DNA of 64,000 nucleotides from Comamonadaceae bacterium. GTDB taxonomy: Bacteria; Pseudomonadota; Gammaproteobacteria; Burkholderiales; Burkholderiaceae_C. This document shows, piece by piece, positions 15,039 through 26,637 of this stretch. Under the pieces are notes generated by a model. That model was given only the letters and a program-made list of their open reading frames with translations. It had not been told where the DNA came from and searched no databases. Within the stretch, counting starts at the first letter, position 1, and each line of letters opens with the position of its first letter. Location of the stretch: assembly GCA_009996515.1 (NCBI GenBank), contig JAACZV010000023.1:31332-95331 (forward strand), read 5' to 3'. A program made the translations under genes and the position numbers.

Positions 15039-17405
15039 ATGACCCCCGCGCCAGACGCTGCTGCACTGCACAGTCCCCTTCTCAAGAATCTCAATCCCGA
15101 GCAGCTCGCCGCCGTCACGGCGGCCCCGGAACCCGCGCTGATCCTGGCCGGCGCCGGCTCGGGCAAGACCCGCGTGCTGACCACCCGCATCGCCTGGCTG
15201 CTGCAGACGGGCCAGGTCAGCCCCGGCGGCATCATGGCCGTCACGTTCACGAACAAGGCCGCCAAGGAGATGCTGGCGCGGCTGTCCACCATGCTGCCCT
15301 TCAATGTGCGCGGCATGTGGATAGGCACCTTCCACGGCCTGTGCAACCGCTTCCTGCGCGCGCACTGGAAGCTCGCCAACCTGCCGCAGGCCTTCCAGAT
15401 CCTGGACGCCAGCGACACCACCTCGGCCGTGAAGCGCGTCATCAAGGCCATGAACCTGGACGAGGAGCGCTTCGTGCCCAAGCAGGTCGGCTGGTTCATC
15501 GCCGGCTGCAAGGAAGAGGCCTTGCGACCCGGCGACGTGGAGCAGCGCGACGACCAGACGAAGAAGCTGGTCGAGATCTACGCCAACTACGAGGACCAGT
15601 GCCAGCGCGAGGGCGTGGTGGACTTCGCCGAGCTGATGCTGCGCTCTTACGAGCTGCTGCGCGACCACCCGGCCGTGCGCGAGCACTATCAGCAGCGCTT
15701 CCGCCACATCCTCGTCGACGAGTTCCAGGACACCAACAAGCTGCAGTACGCCTGGCTGAAGATGTTCGCGCCGCCGGGCCGCGATCAAGGGCAGAGCATC
15801 CTGGCCGTGGGCGACGACGACCAGAGCATCTACGCCTTCCGCGGCGCGCGCGTCGGCAACATGGCCGACTTCGAGCGCGAGTACCGCGTCAAGAAGGTCA
15901 TCAAGCTGGAGCAGAACTACCGCAGCTTCGGCCACATCCTGGACGCCGCCAACGAGCTGATCAGCCGCAACACGCAGCGCCTGGGCAAGACGCTGCGCAC
16001 CGAGGCCGGCCAGGGCGAGCCCATCCGCGTGCAGGAGGCGCCCAGCGACTTCGCCGAGGCGCAGTGGCTGATCGAGGAGATCCAGCAACTGCACCGCGGC
16101 GGGCTGGACCGCCAGGAGATCGCTGTGCTGTACCGCAGCAATGCCCAGTCGCGCGTCATCGAGTCGGCGCTGTTCAACTCGGGCATCCCTTACCGCGTCT
16201 ACGGCGGCCTGCGCTTCTTCGAGCGCGCCGAGGTCAAGCATGCGCTGGCCTATCTGCGATTGCTGGAGAACCCCAACGACGACACCAGCTTCCTGCGCGT
16301 CGTCAACTTTCCGACGCGCGGCATCGGCGCCAAGACGCTGGAGAACCTGCAGGACGCCGCCAAGGCCTCCGGCCGCAGCCTCTACCAGAGCGTGAGCGCG
16401 ATCCCGGGCAAGGGCGGTGCCAACCTGCTGGCGTTCACCCACCTCATCGACTCCACGCGCAACCTGACCCAGGGCATGACGCTGCGCGAGATCATCGAGC
16501 AGGTGCTGGAGACCTCGGGCCTGCTGGACTTCTACCGCACCGACAAGGACGGCGCCGAGCGGCTGGAGAACCTGGACGAGCTGGTCAACGCGGCCGAGGC
16601 CTTCGTCATGCAGGAGGGCTTCGGCAAGAACGCCGTGGGCCTGCCGGTCGACGAGGTGGCCCCGCCGCTGACCGCCGCGGGTGCACCCGGCGCCGTGCCC
16701 GATGCCGAAACCGGCGAGATCATGTCGCCGCTGGTGGCCTTCCTGACGCATGCCTCGCTGGAGGCGGGCGACAACCAGGCCCAGGCCGGCCAGGACGCCG
16801 TGCAGCTGATGACCGTGCACTCGGCCAAGGGCCTGGAGTTCGACGCGGTCTTCATCACGGGCCTGGAAGAGGGTCTGTTCCCGCACGAGAACGCGATGTC
16901 CGACCACGACGGGCTGGAGGAGGAGCGGCGGCTGATGTATGTCGCTATCACGCGGGCGCGCAAGAAGCTGTCCCTGAGCTTCTGCCAGACCCGCATGCTG
17001 CACGGCCAGACGCGCTACCACGTCAAGAGCCGCTTCCTCGACGAGCTGCCGGAGGACAGCCTGAAGTGGCTGACGCCGCGCAACCAGGGTTTCGGCTCGG
17101 GCTATGCGCGCGAGTACCAGCAGGCCTGGGAGCGCGGCACCGGCCTCAAGGGCATGGTAGGCGCAGGCCGCGTCGAGAAAGCGGCCTGGGTGGAGCCGCC
17201 GGTGCCGGCCAGCATGCGGCAGAAAGTCTCCGAGGAGCATGGCGGCCTGCGCGTCGGCAAGGGCGTGTTCCACAACAAGTTCGGCGAAGGCGTGCTGCTG
17301 ACGCTGGAGGGCACGGGCACGGACGCGCGCGCGCAGGTGAACTTCGGCCGCCACGGCACCAAGTGGCTGGCGCTGTCGGTGGCCAAGCTCACGCCCATCG
17401 ACTGA
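15039..17405 (+). CDS. uvrD: UvrD/PcrA-type superfamily 1 DNA helicase
   Basis: A 788-residue 3'-5' DNA helicase with all SF1A motifs in order: Walker A GAGSGKT (residues 38-44), FTNKAAKEM, motif II VDEFQDTN, motif III GDDDQSIYAFRGA, LEQNYRS, motif V TVHSAKGLEFD and motif VI YVAITRARKKL. The C-terminus has a Tudor-like segment (GVFHNKFGEGVLLTLEG). Such enzymes act in nucleotide excision and mismatch repair and in removing recombination intermediates. No Shine-Dalgarno sequence is seen. Whether it is UvrD or PcrA-like in detail is left open. Confidence 0.92.
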   Translation: MTPAPDAAALHSPLLKNLNPEQLAAVTAAPEPALILAGAGSGKTRVLTTRIAWLLQTGQVSPGGIMAVTFTNKAAKEMLARLSTMLPFNVRGMWIGTFHGLCNRFLRAHWKLANLPQAFQILDASDTTSAVKRVIKAMNLDEERFVPKQVGWFIAGCKEEALRPGDVEQRDDQTKKLVEIYANYEDQCQREGVVDFAELMLRSYELLRDHPAVREHYQQRFRHILVDEFQDTNKLQYAWLKMFAPPGRDQGQSILAVGDDDQSIYAFRGARVGNMADFEREYRVKKVIKLEQNYRSFGHILDAANELISRNTQRLGKTLRTEAGQGEPIRVQEAPSDFAEAQWLIEEIQQLHRGGLDRQEIAVLYRSNAQSRVIESALFNSGIPYRVYGGLRFFERAEVKHALAYLRLLENPNDDTSFLRVVNFPTRGIGAKTLENLQDAAKASGRSLYQSVSAIPGKGGANLLAFTHLIDSTRNLTQGMTLREIIEQVLETSGLLDFYRTDKDGAERLENLDELVNAAEAFVMQEGFGKNAVGLPVDEVAPPLTAAGAPGAVPDAETGEIMSPLVAFLTHASLEAGDNQAQAGQDAVQLMTVHSAKGLEFDAVFITGLEEGLFPHENAMSDHDGLEEERRLMYVAITRARKKLSLSFCQTRMLHGQTRYHVKSRFLDELPEDSLKWLTPRNQGFGSGYAREYQQAWERGTGLKGMVGAGRVEKAAWVEPPVPASMRQKVSEEHGGLRVGKGVFHNKFGEGVLLTLEGTGTDARAQVNFGRHGTKWLALSVAKLTPID

Positions 17406-17490
17406 GCATCGCCCGCCCCTCGGGCAGCGACCGGACCCGCCGGCGTTCAGCGCGGCGGGGTGGGGCGAAGCGGGGCGAGGGGAAGCGTTC

Positions 17491-18303
17491 TCAGCGACCG
17501 ACGATGATGATGTGGGCCTGCATCAGCGTGTCGATGGCGCCGGCGCCGAAGCGCTCGCTGATGGCCTGGGCGACATGGGCCGTCAGCGCCGCCAGGCGGC
17601 CGGGCGCGCGGGCCTCGATCTCGCCGCGCAGCGGCGTGCCCTGGCAATAGCCCAGGGCCGGGCCGGCCGGCGACTCGGCGCAGGCCCGCAGCGGCAGCGT
17701 GATGAGGTCGGCCTCGTGCGCGAAGCCGCCCAGTGCCAGGTCGGCGCGGATCTGCTCGACCTCGTGATAGCCGTGCGGCGTGCGGGCCATGAAGCGCGGC
17801 GGGTCGTCCGGGAAGGCCTGGGCCAGCGCATCGGTGACCGTCGCGGCCAGCTCGTTGCTGTCGATATGGTCCCAGACGTTGAACAGCAAGAAGCCGTCCG
17901 GCTTGAGCACGCGGCGGATCTCGGCGTAAGCCTGCGGCCGGTCGGGGAAGAACATCGCGCCGAACTGGCAGGCCACCAGGTCGAAGCTGGCGTCGGCGAA
18001 GGGCAGGGCCATGGCGTCGGCCTGCCGCCACTGCACGGGCCGGGCGGTGTCCAGCGCCATGGCCAGCTCCAGCATGGCGGGGTTCAGGTCGGTCGCGACG
18101 AGGCGGGCCGGGGCCGGCAGCTCGGCCGCCAGGCGGCGCGTCAGCACGCCGGTGCCGGCGGCGATCTCCAGCACCGCGCCCGGCTGCAGCGCGGCCGCGC
18201 GCGCCGCCAGGTCCACCGCGTAGGGCTGGAAGATCAGCGGCACCATGTAGCGCTCGTAGAGCTGGGGGATGGAGCCCGTGAACCCCCGGTCGGCTGCGTC
18301 CAT
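17491..18303 (-). CDS. Class I SAM-dependent methyltransferase
   Basis: A 270-residue methyltransferase. Motif I is VLEIAAGTGVLTRRLA, followed by the acidic LVATDLNPAML and QADAMALPFADASFDLVACQ, typical of the type 11 (UbiE/COQ5-like) fold. The substrate cannot be told from the sequence. The ATG at 18303 matches the domain start; the longer open frame runs into the divergent thioesterase gene. It shares a short divergent promoter region with that gene. Confidence 0.82.
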   Translation of the reverse strand: MDAADRGFTGSIPQLYERYMVPLIFQPYAVDLAARAAALQPGAVLEIAAGTGVLTRRLAAELPAPARLVATDLNPAMLELAMALDTARPVQWRQADAMALPFADASFDLVACQFGAMFFPDRPQAYAEIRRVLKPDGFLLFNVWDHIDSNELAATVTDALAQAFPDDPPRFMARTPHGYHEVEQIRADLALGGFAHEADLITLPLRACAESPAGPALGYCQGTPLRGEIEARAPGRLAALTAHVAQAISERFGAGAIDTLMQAHIIIVGR

Positions 18304-18366
18304 GGGCCGATTCTGCGGCGGTGCTAGGCTCGCCGCCGCCTGCTTCGCAAATCCTTGCAAACCGCC

Positions 18367-18789
18367 ATGACCGAACCCCGCCCCACGCTGGCCCAGTTGA
18401 CCGACTTCCTGAGGACCGAGTTTCCGCAGACGCGCTGCACGCTGGAGGAGCTGGATGGCGATGGCAGCGTCGTCGTCGCCCATCCGGTGGGCGAGGCCGA
18501 GCTGCGGCCGGGCGGCACGGTGTCGGGCCCGGTCATGATGACGCTGGCCGACGTGGCGCTTTACGTCGCCATCCTGGCCCAGATCGGCATCGTGCCGCTG
18601 GCGGTGACGACCCACCTGTCCATCAACTTCCTGCGCAAGCCGCGCGCCGACCGGCGCGTCGTGGCGCGCTGCCGGTTGCTGAAGCTGGGCCGGGCGCTGG
18701 CGGTGGGCGAGGTCTACATCTACTCCGAGGGCGAGGACGTGCCGGTCGCCCATGCGACCGGCACGTACTCCATTCCCAGGGACCGTTGA
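18367..18789 (+). CDS. PaaI-family hotdog-fold thioesterase
   Basis: A 140-residue protein with the hotdog motifs LRPGGTVSGPVMMTLADVALY and a following TTHLSINFLRKPRADR. This is the normal size for a PaaI/YbgC-like acyl-CoA thioesterase. The enzyme would hydrolyse an acyl- or aryl-CoA in the cytoplasm; the substrate is unknown. The ATG at 18367 is chosen over an upstream TTG. It is divergent from the methyltransferase and convergent with phoX. Confidence 0.8.
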   Translation: MTEPRPTLAQLTDFLRTEFPQTRCTLEELDGDGSVVVAHPVGEAELRPGGTVSGPVMMTLADVALYVAILAQIGIVPLAVTTHLSINFLRKPRADRRVVARCRLLKLGRALAVGEVYIYSEGEDVPVAHATGTYSIPRDR

Positions 18790-18810
18790 CGCGCCGCCCG
18801 GGCGGGTTGG

Positions 18811-21024
18811 TCAGACGCCGATCTCGCCGCCGTCCTTGCGCGTGACGACCACGGTCGCAGAGCGAGGGCGCTTCTTTGCGGTGGCGTCGGTCTGGCTGGC
18901 CGGCCAGTAGCTGCCGAAGGTCTTGCCGGCCCAGTCCGGCGTGCTGTCCTCGCCCGGGTGCTGGACGTTGAAGAACAGCGTCTTGTTGTCCGGCGTGATC
19001 GCGATGCCGGTGATCTCGCACTCCTTGGGGCCGACCAGGAAGCGGCGCAGCGTGTCCGCCGTCGCGTTGGCGCCCTTGATTGTGCTGGTGCCGCCGGCCG
19101 CGTTGGCGCGGCCGCCGTCGCCCACCTTGCCCGGCACGGCGGCCAGCATCATGCAGTTGGTGACGTCGGTGTAGGCGCCGTCGTCGGTCTGCACCCACAG
19201 CATGCCGCGCTTGTCGAAGTACAGGCCGTCGGGGCTGGAGAAGTCGTTGACGTCGGTCAGGCCCGACAGGTTCACGTCCGCCGGCGCGCCGGCCTCGGCA
19301 GCGAACAGGTAGATGTCCCACGTGAACTTGGCGACGTTGGTCGCGTCCTCGCGCCAGCGGATGATGTGACCGTTGGGGTTGCCCTTCTGGGACGTCGTGC
19401 CGTTCTTTAGGTCCTCGTAGTAGCGCGGGTTGGCCGCATCGGGCTTGAGCTGGCTGCCGGTCGGCGTGGCGGTGGTGGCGACGCGGTTGCTGTTGTTGGT
19501 CAGGGTCATGTAGACCTCGCCGTTCAGCGGGTTCACCGCGCCCCACTCGGGGCGGTCCATCTTGGTCGCGCCGAGCTTGTCGGCGGCCAGGCGCGGGTGG
19601 ATGACGACATCGGCCTGGTCCGCGAAGGGGTAGGCGGCGTTCGTTGCATCCAGGCCGTTCTTGCCAAAGCTCAGCTCCAGCCAGTCGCCCGTGCCGTCGG
19701 CGTTGAAGCGGGCGACGTACAGCGTGCCCTCGTCCAGGTATTTGGCGCCGGCCGTCAGACCCTTGCCGACGTCGGCGGCGTCCCAGACGGCCTTGGAGAC
19801 GAATTTGTAGATGTACTCGTTGCGCGCGTCGTCACCCTGGTAGATGACGATGGGCTTGCCGGCCACGGCCGGCGCGGGCCAGGCGCCCTCGTGGTTGAAG
19901 CGGCCCAGCGCCGTGCGCTTGGCCGGCACCGAGTCGGGCGCGAACGGGTCGATCTCGACGACCCAGCCGAAGGTGTTGATGGTGTTGCGGTAGTCGTCCG
20001 CGGCGGTCGTGCCGGTCACCGACGAATCCCAGCGCGCGAACAGGTCGACCGTGCCGGCCGTCTCCCACTGGTAGGGGCTCTTGCGGTTCTGCGGCAGGCC
20101 GTAGCGGTTCAGCGCGGCGACTTCCTTGGCGCTGCGCTTGGCGTCGTCGCCCGCGGCGCGCGAGATCACGTTGAGGAAGTTCTCCTCGCAGGTCAGATAG
20201 GTGCCCCAGGGCGTGTAGCCGTTGGCGCAGTTGTTGTTCGTGCCGCGCGTCTGCGTGGCGCCGGCCGAGAATTTCGTCGCCAGCAGTGCAGAGCCGCGCG
20301 CCGGGCCGCTGATGTTCATGACGGTGGCCGAGGTGATGCGGCGGTTGAAGCGCGAGCCGCGCACCATGGCCACGCCGCTGCTGTCACGCCTGACCTCGGC
20401 GACGCTGACGCCGTGCGCGTAGATCTCCTTCTCGACCTCGGTCGCGTTGCGCGTGCTGCCCGCGGCGCGGCCGGCCGGATGCAGGCCGTAGGGCGCGACG
20501 ACGTACTCGTGGTTCACGCACAGCAGGCCGCGGTCCGAGCGGTCGGCCTGGTAGGCGCCGGCGTCGCTGAGGCCGAAGTAGTACATGCCGTCGTGGCCGT
20601 CGCCGATGCGGCGTTGGTAGGAGTCGGCGCTCTCGCTGCCGTCGTCCTTCCAGGACTCGTCGCCCCAGTGCAGCGGGTCGCCCAGCGCATGCAGGATGCT
20701 GACCTGGTAGCCGTCGGGCACGGTGACGATGTCGTTCTTGTTCTTGGCCACCGCCGCGAAGCCCAGCTTGGGCGCTGCGGCGGGTGCGGGGGCCGGCGCG
20801 GGCGTGGGGGCGGGGCTGGCATCGTCGTCCGACGAGCAGGCCGTCAGGCCCGCGCCACCCAGCAGTGCGGCGGCGGTGACGCTCATGCCGCCGCGCAGCG
20901 TCTGACGGCGGCTCAGGCGCGCCGCCAGCACGTCTGCCATATGCGGGTTGGCCGAGTGGTTGACGATGGCGTCATCGTCGTAGGCGTTGGGGGCGGGCGG
21001 GCAGGACGGGCTGGGCTTGTTCAA
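18811..21024 (-). CDS. phoX: PhoX-family alkaline phosphatase, Tat-exported
   Basis: A 737-residue PhoX/DUF839 protein. It has a twin-arginine signal (LSRRQTLRGGMSVTAAALLGG), an apparent lipoprotein-like TACSS, an Ala/Pro linker, then the conserved propeller with DGMYYFGL, CVNHEYV, TPWGTYLTCEENF, GRFNHEGAW and FSSPDGLYFD. PhoX enzymes are Ca/Fe-dependent phosphomonoesterases that release phosphate in the periplasm. The TTG at 21024 has AGGAG six bases upstream; an ATG at 21054 would add ten residues. No Pho box was identified. Confidence 0.88.
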   Translation of the reverse strand: MNKPSPSCPPAPNAYDDDAIVNHSANPHMADVLAARLSRRQTLRGGMSVTAAALLGGAGLTACSSDDDASPAPTPAPAPAPAAAPKLGFAAVAKNKNDIVTVPDGYQVSILHALGDPLHWGDESWKDDGSESADSYQRRIGDGHDGMYYFGLSDAGAYQADRSDRGLLCVNHEYVVAPYGLHPAGRAAGSTRNATEVEKEIYAHGVSVAEVRRDSSGVAMVRGSRFNRRITSATVMNISGPARGSALLATKFSAGATQTRGTNNNCANGYTPWGTYLTCEENFLNVISRAAGDDAKRSAKEVAALNRYGLPQNRKSPYQWETAGTVDLFARWDSSVTGTTAADDYRNTINTFGWVVEIDPFAPDSVPAKRTALGRFNHEGAWPAPAVAGKPIVIYQGDDARNEYIYKFVSKAVWDAADVGKGLTAGAKYLDEGTLYVARFNADGTGDWLELSFGKNGLDATNAAYPFADQADVVIHPRLAADKLGATKMDRPEWGAVNPLNGEVYMTLTNNSNRVATTATPTGSQLKPDAANPRYYEDLKNGTTSQKGNPNGHIIRWREDATNVAKFTWDIYLFAAEAGAPADVNLSGLTDVNDFSSPDGLYFDKRGMLWVQTDDGAYTDVTNCMMLAAVPGKVGDGGRANAAGGTSTIKGANATADTLRRFLVGPKECEITGIAITPDNKTLFFNVQHPGEDSTPDWAGKTFGSYWPASQTDATAKKRPRSATVVVTRKDGGEIGV

Positions 21025-21095
21025 GAGGGGCTCCTGGTGGCTGGAGCCCGTCATTCTTGAAACCCGTCATGTCATGGCGATGAAAGTGCCAGCCG

Positions 21096-21938
21096 TCAGC
21101 CGCCCGCGTCGGTGTGCGGCTCGCTGAGCACGCCGGCCGGCGCGCCGAACATGAAGCAGTCGACGAAGCTGAAGTACAGCGAGGCGTAGAACACCGTCGA
21201 CAGCATCAGGCCGATGGCCATCAGCACGATGGGGGCCACCTGGGCCAGGCCGATCAGCGCGAACACCAGGCTGACGGCACTGGCCACGCCCATCATCAGC
21301 CCGCCCCACAGCAGCATGTTGAGCGCGAACGCCGCCTTGTTGCGCCACAGCGCCAGCGTGCTGGAGAACAAGGCCTGGGCCACGCCCTGGCCGCCCCAGT
21401 GCACCAGCGCGGGCGCATGCCAGTAGGGCACCGACAGCAGCCCCATCAGGCCCATGCGGGTGGCCAGGCCCCAGAACAGGCGCGGGTCGGTGGCCGCGTT
21501 GGCGATGGCCTCGTTGTCGGCGTTCTCGGCGATGAGCTTCTGTAGGTCGCGCGTGCTGCCGCCGTCTATCCAGTCGGCCAGCAGGCCGATGACGAGGATG
21601 GCAGCGGCATAACCCAGGCACAGCAGCAGCTGGCTGCGCCGGCGCTCGGCGGTCAGCTTCAGCGGCGCGACGAAGACGCCGGCCGTGGGCGTCTTCTTCT
21701 GCAGCACCAGATGGGTGGCCAGCATGAAGCCCAGCGACAGCAGCGGCAGCGAGGCCATGACCAGCAGCAGGCCCAGGCCGGGGATCAGCATGGCGACGAA
21801 GCCGGCGAACAGGAACAGGCCGAACAGGCCGGCCAGCGCCAGCGGCTGGCGCTGGAAGACCTTGAAGCCGTGGCGTATCCACAGCCGGCCGTTGCGGGCC
21901 GGCACGTTCTGCAGATGCAGTTGCATGGTGGTGCTCAT
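21096..21938 (-). CDS. BPSS1780-family integral membrane protein
   Basis: A 280-residue protein with several long hydrophobic segments (LALAGLFGLFLFAGFVAMLIPG, QLLLCLGYAAAILVIGLLAD, then two near the C-terminus). The N-terminus PARNGRLWIRHGFKVFQRQPL resembles membrane proteins found beside thrB in many Burkholderiales. Its function is unknown. The ATG at 21938 overlaps the thrB stop by four bases (ATGA), so the two are translationally coupled. Confidence 0.75.
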   Translation of the reverse strand: MSTTMQLHLQNVPARNGRLWIRHGFKVFQRQPLALAGLFGLFLFAGFVAMLIPGLGLLLVMASLPLLSLGFMLATHLVLQKKTPTAGVFVAPLKLTAERRRSQLLLCLGYAAAILVIGLLADWIDGGSTRDLQKLIAENADNEAIANAATDPRLFWGLATRMGLMGLLSVPYWHAPALVHWGGQGVAQALFSSTLALWRNKAAFALNMLLWGGLMMGVASAVSLVFALIGLAQVAPIVLMAIGLMLSTVFYASLYFSFVDCFMFGAPAGVLSEPHTDAGG

Positions 21939-22948
21939 GCGTCGGTCCTCTCCGGCATGGCGTGCCAGGGCTTGGCGATGCGCTGGCGCAGCACCCTCTC
22001 GAAGTGGCGCGGGTCGTGGGCCTTGAGCAGACTGGCCTCGCGCGGCAGGTGCAGGTCGTACAGCCGCGACAGCCAGAAGCGCAGCGCCGCGGCGCGCAGC
22101 AGCGCCGGCAGCAGCCGGTGCTCGGCGCCGGACAGCGGCCGCACGCTCTCATAGGCCGCGACGAAGACGGCCGCGCGCTCCTCGATGAGGCGACCGTCGC
22201 TCAGGTCTATGCACCAGTCGTTCAGGCAGACGGCCAGGTCGAACAGCCAGGTGTCGCAGCCGGCGAAGTAGAAGTCGAAGAAGCCGGTCAGCCGCTCGCG
22301 GCCCGGTCGCTCGCCCGGCTCGAACATGACGTTGTCGCGGAACAGGTCGGCGTGGATGGGGCCCGAGTGATGCTTCAGCAGGTCGGCGTAGCGGGGCGAC
22401 GCGGCCAGCTGCTCCTGGTAGGCCAGCTCGCTTCGCAGCAGCTCGGACTCGGCCGCGTCCAGGAAGGGCAGCAGCTGCGGCGCGACCTCGCGCCACCAGG
22501 CCAGGCCGCGCAGGTTGGGCTGGTGCAGCGGGAAGTCCCGGCCGGCCAGGTGCATGCGGGCCAGCGTGGCGCCGACCTGCTCGCAGTGGAAGGCGTCGGG
22601 CGCCAGCTGGTGGCCGCCGTGCAGGCGGTCGACGATGGCCGCGGGCTTGCCGGCCACCTCGAACAGGATCTCGCCGCCGGCGTCGGCATGCGGCTCGGGC
22701 ACCGGCACGCCGCGCTGGGCCAGGTGTTGCATCAGCCGCAGGTAGAAGGGCAGCTGCTGGGCCGTCAGGCGCTCGAACAGCGTCAGCACGTAGCGGTGCA
22801 GGTGGCCGTCCTCGCCGGTGCAGTCGACGAAGTAGTTGGTGTTCTCGATGCCGGCGCCTATGCCGCGCAGCGAGGCGAGCTGCCCCAGGTGGAGGTGGTC
22901 CAGCAGGGCTTGCGCCTGCGCGGGGCTGACTTCGGTGAAAACGGCCAT
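21935..22948 (-). CDS. thrB: Homoserine kinase, aminoglycoside-phosphotransferase-like type
   Basis: A 337-residue kinase of the ThrB type II family. It begins MAVFTEVSPAQAQALLDH and has GIENTNYFVD, LTLFERL, the catalytic HADLFRDNVMF (Brenner-type loop) and FFDFYFAGCDTWLFDLAVCLNDW. It phosphorylates homoserine for threonine synthesis in the cytoplasm. The threonine synthase and homoserine dehydrogenase genes are not in the window. It lies between the DUF2782 gene and the coupled membrane protein gene. Confidence 0.92.
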   Translation of the reverse strand: MAVFTEVSPAQAQALLDHLHLGQLASLRGIGAGIENTNYFVDCTGEDGHLHRYVLTLFERLTAQQLPFYLRLMQHLAQRGVPVPEPHADAGGEILFEVAGKPAAIVDRLHGGHQLAPDAFHCEQVGATLARMHLAGRDFPLHQPNLRGLAWWREVAPQLLPFLDAAESELLRSELAYQEQLAASPRYADLLKHHSGPIHADLFRDNVMFEPGERPGRERLTGFFDFYFAGCDTWLFDLAVCLNDWCIDLSDGRLIEERAAVFVAAYESVRPLSGAEHRLLPALLRAAALRFWLSRLYDLHLPREASLLKAHDPRHFERVLRQRIAKPWHAMPERTDA

Positions 22949-22985
22949 GTAGAGGTCGTGCAGGCGACCCGAGGGCCGCGCGGAA

Positions 22986-23279
22986 TCAGAAGTTGAGGAC
23001 TCGCCAGACCCGCGTGCCCGAGCCGCTCTTGGGCATGCCGGTGCCCGTGCCGCCGGCCGATTCGCGGCCCGCGTCGTTGACGATGATTTCGTAGTCCGGC
23101 GCCTTGGAATTCTTGTTCTTGACCGTGACCTTCTTGGTCTCGCCGCGCACCTTCAGCTCCTCGATGCGGACCTGGTCGTCCTCCGACACGGTGCGCTCGA
23201 CCTTGGGTTCGGGCGGCGGGTCGGCCAGGGCGGTGGCCGCCACGGCGGCCAGCAGCAGGAGGGCGATGGGGCGAAGCAT
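22986..23279 (-). CDS. DUF2782 exported small protein
   Basis: A 97-residue protein with a short signal peptide (MLRPIALLLLAAVAATALAD) and a mature part VSEDDQVRIEELKVRGETKKVTV that ends RVWRVLNF. This fits DUF2782, a family often located between polA and thrB in beta-proteobacteria, as here. The role is unknown; a periplasmic location is inferred. The ATG at 23279 is chosen; the same frame stays open far upstream only as antisense of polA. Confidence 0.82.
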   Translation of the reverse strand: MLRPIALLLLAAVAATALADPPPEPKVERTVSEDDQVRIEELKVRGETKKVTVKNKNSKAPDYEIIVNDAGRESAGGTGTGMPKSGSGTRVWRVLNF

Positions 23280-23324
23280 GATGCTGCCGATTCTAGGCGG
23301 CGGTGTGCCGGACAATCTTGCGCC

Positions 23325-26084
<2,760 letters not shown>

Positions 26085-26205
26085 TGGCCCACCCCCGTTG
26101 CGCTTCGCGCTCCCCCTCAAGGGGGCGCACCCAGTGGCCCGGCAAAGCCGGTTCCACGGGTGCTGCTCGAGTTGTCGCGGCTGGCGCCGCTTCATTGCAT
26201 GGGGT
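26085..26205. repeat. Intergenic REP-like palindromic element downstream of polA
   Basis: This stretch holds the palindromes GCGCTTCGCGC, CCCCC-TCAA-GGGGG (26112-26125) and CCGGC-AAA-GCCGG (26139-26151). Elements of this style recur between genes in Rubrivivax-like genomes. It may also act as the polA transcript end. It belongs to the same broad class as the inserts in lysA and wbpE. Confidence 0.6.
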
Positions 26206-26225
26206 GGGTGGAGTGTTTTATGTAA

Positions 26226-26251
26226 TTTGCCGAAAAATGGCAAAATATATA
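26226..26251 (+). promoter_or_regulatory. Operator and -10 region of the antitoxin-toxin-like operon
   Basis: An island of AT-rich sequence before the antitoxin gene contains TTTGCC-N7-GGCAAA (26226-26244) and a TATATA -10-like hexamer (26246-26251). A palindrome overlapping the promoter is typical of autoregulated toxin-antitoxin operons. No strong -35 is visible. Confidence 0.55.
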
Positions 26252-26268
26252 AATTCCTGGAGAACGCC

Positions 26269-26634
26269 ATGTCTGCCGTCCTCGAACCCGCCATCGCCGA
26301 CCAGTTGCCCAGCGTCTCGGCCACCCAGCTCGTGGCCGGCATCCAGAAGGTGGGCCGCGCCGTGGCGGCGCACGGCGCCGTGCTCATCACCAAGCATGAC
26401 CAGCCGGCCTTCGTGCTGATGTCGGTGGAGCGCTACCGCGAGCTGCAGCGCGCGGCGGAGCCTGATCTTGGCGCGCTGGGCGGCGAATTCGACGCGATGC
26501 TGGCGCGCATGCAGGGCCAGGGCGACGCGATGGCGGATGCCTTCGCGATGGCGCCGGAGGTCCTGGGCGCGACGGCGATCAAGGCCGTCAAGCCCGCCAA
26601 GTCCGTCAAGTCCGCCCGGCGCAAGGCCGCCTGA
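26269..26634 (+). CDS. Phd/YefM-like antitoxin
   Basis: A 121-residue protein. The segment SVSATQLVAGIQKVGRAVAAHGAVLITKHDQPAFVLMSVERYREL matches the Phd/YefM fold, in which an N-terminal DNA-binding domain is followed by a toxin-binding tail. The tail here is long and ends in a lysine-rich stretch (KAVKPAKSVKSARRKAA). GGAG precedes the ATG at 26269. It probably represses its own operon through the palindrome upstream. The next gene starts three bases after its stop. Confidence 0.75.
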   Translation: MSAVLEPAIADQLPSVSATQLVAGIQKVGRAVAAHGAVLITKHDQPAFVLMSVERYRELQRAAEPDLGALGGEFDAMLARMQGQGDAMADAFAMAPEVLGATAIKAVKPAKSVKSARRKAA

Positions 26635-26637
26635 GCC

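Noticed and set aside
14112..17354. 1080-codon minus-strand frame opposite the uvrD-type gene
   Set aside because: Low-complexity His/Gln/Val shadow sequence; only the DUF481 part from 14855 is credible.
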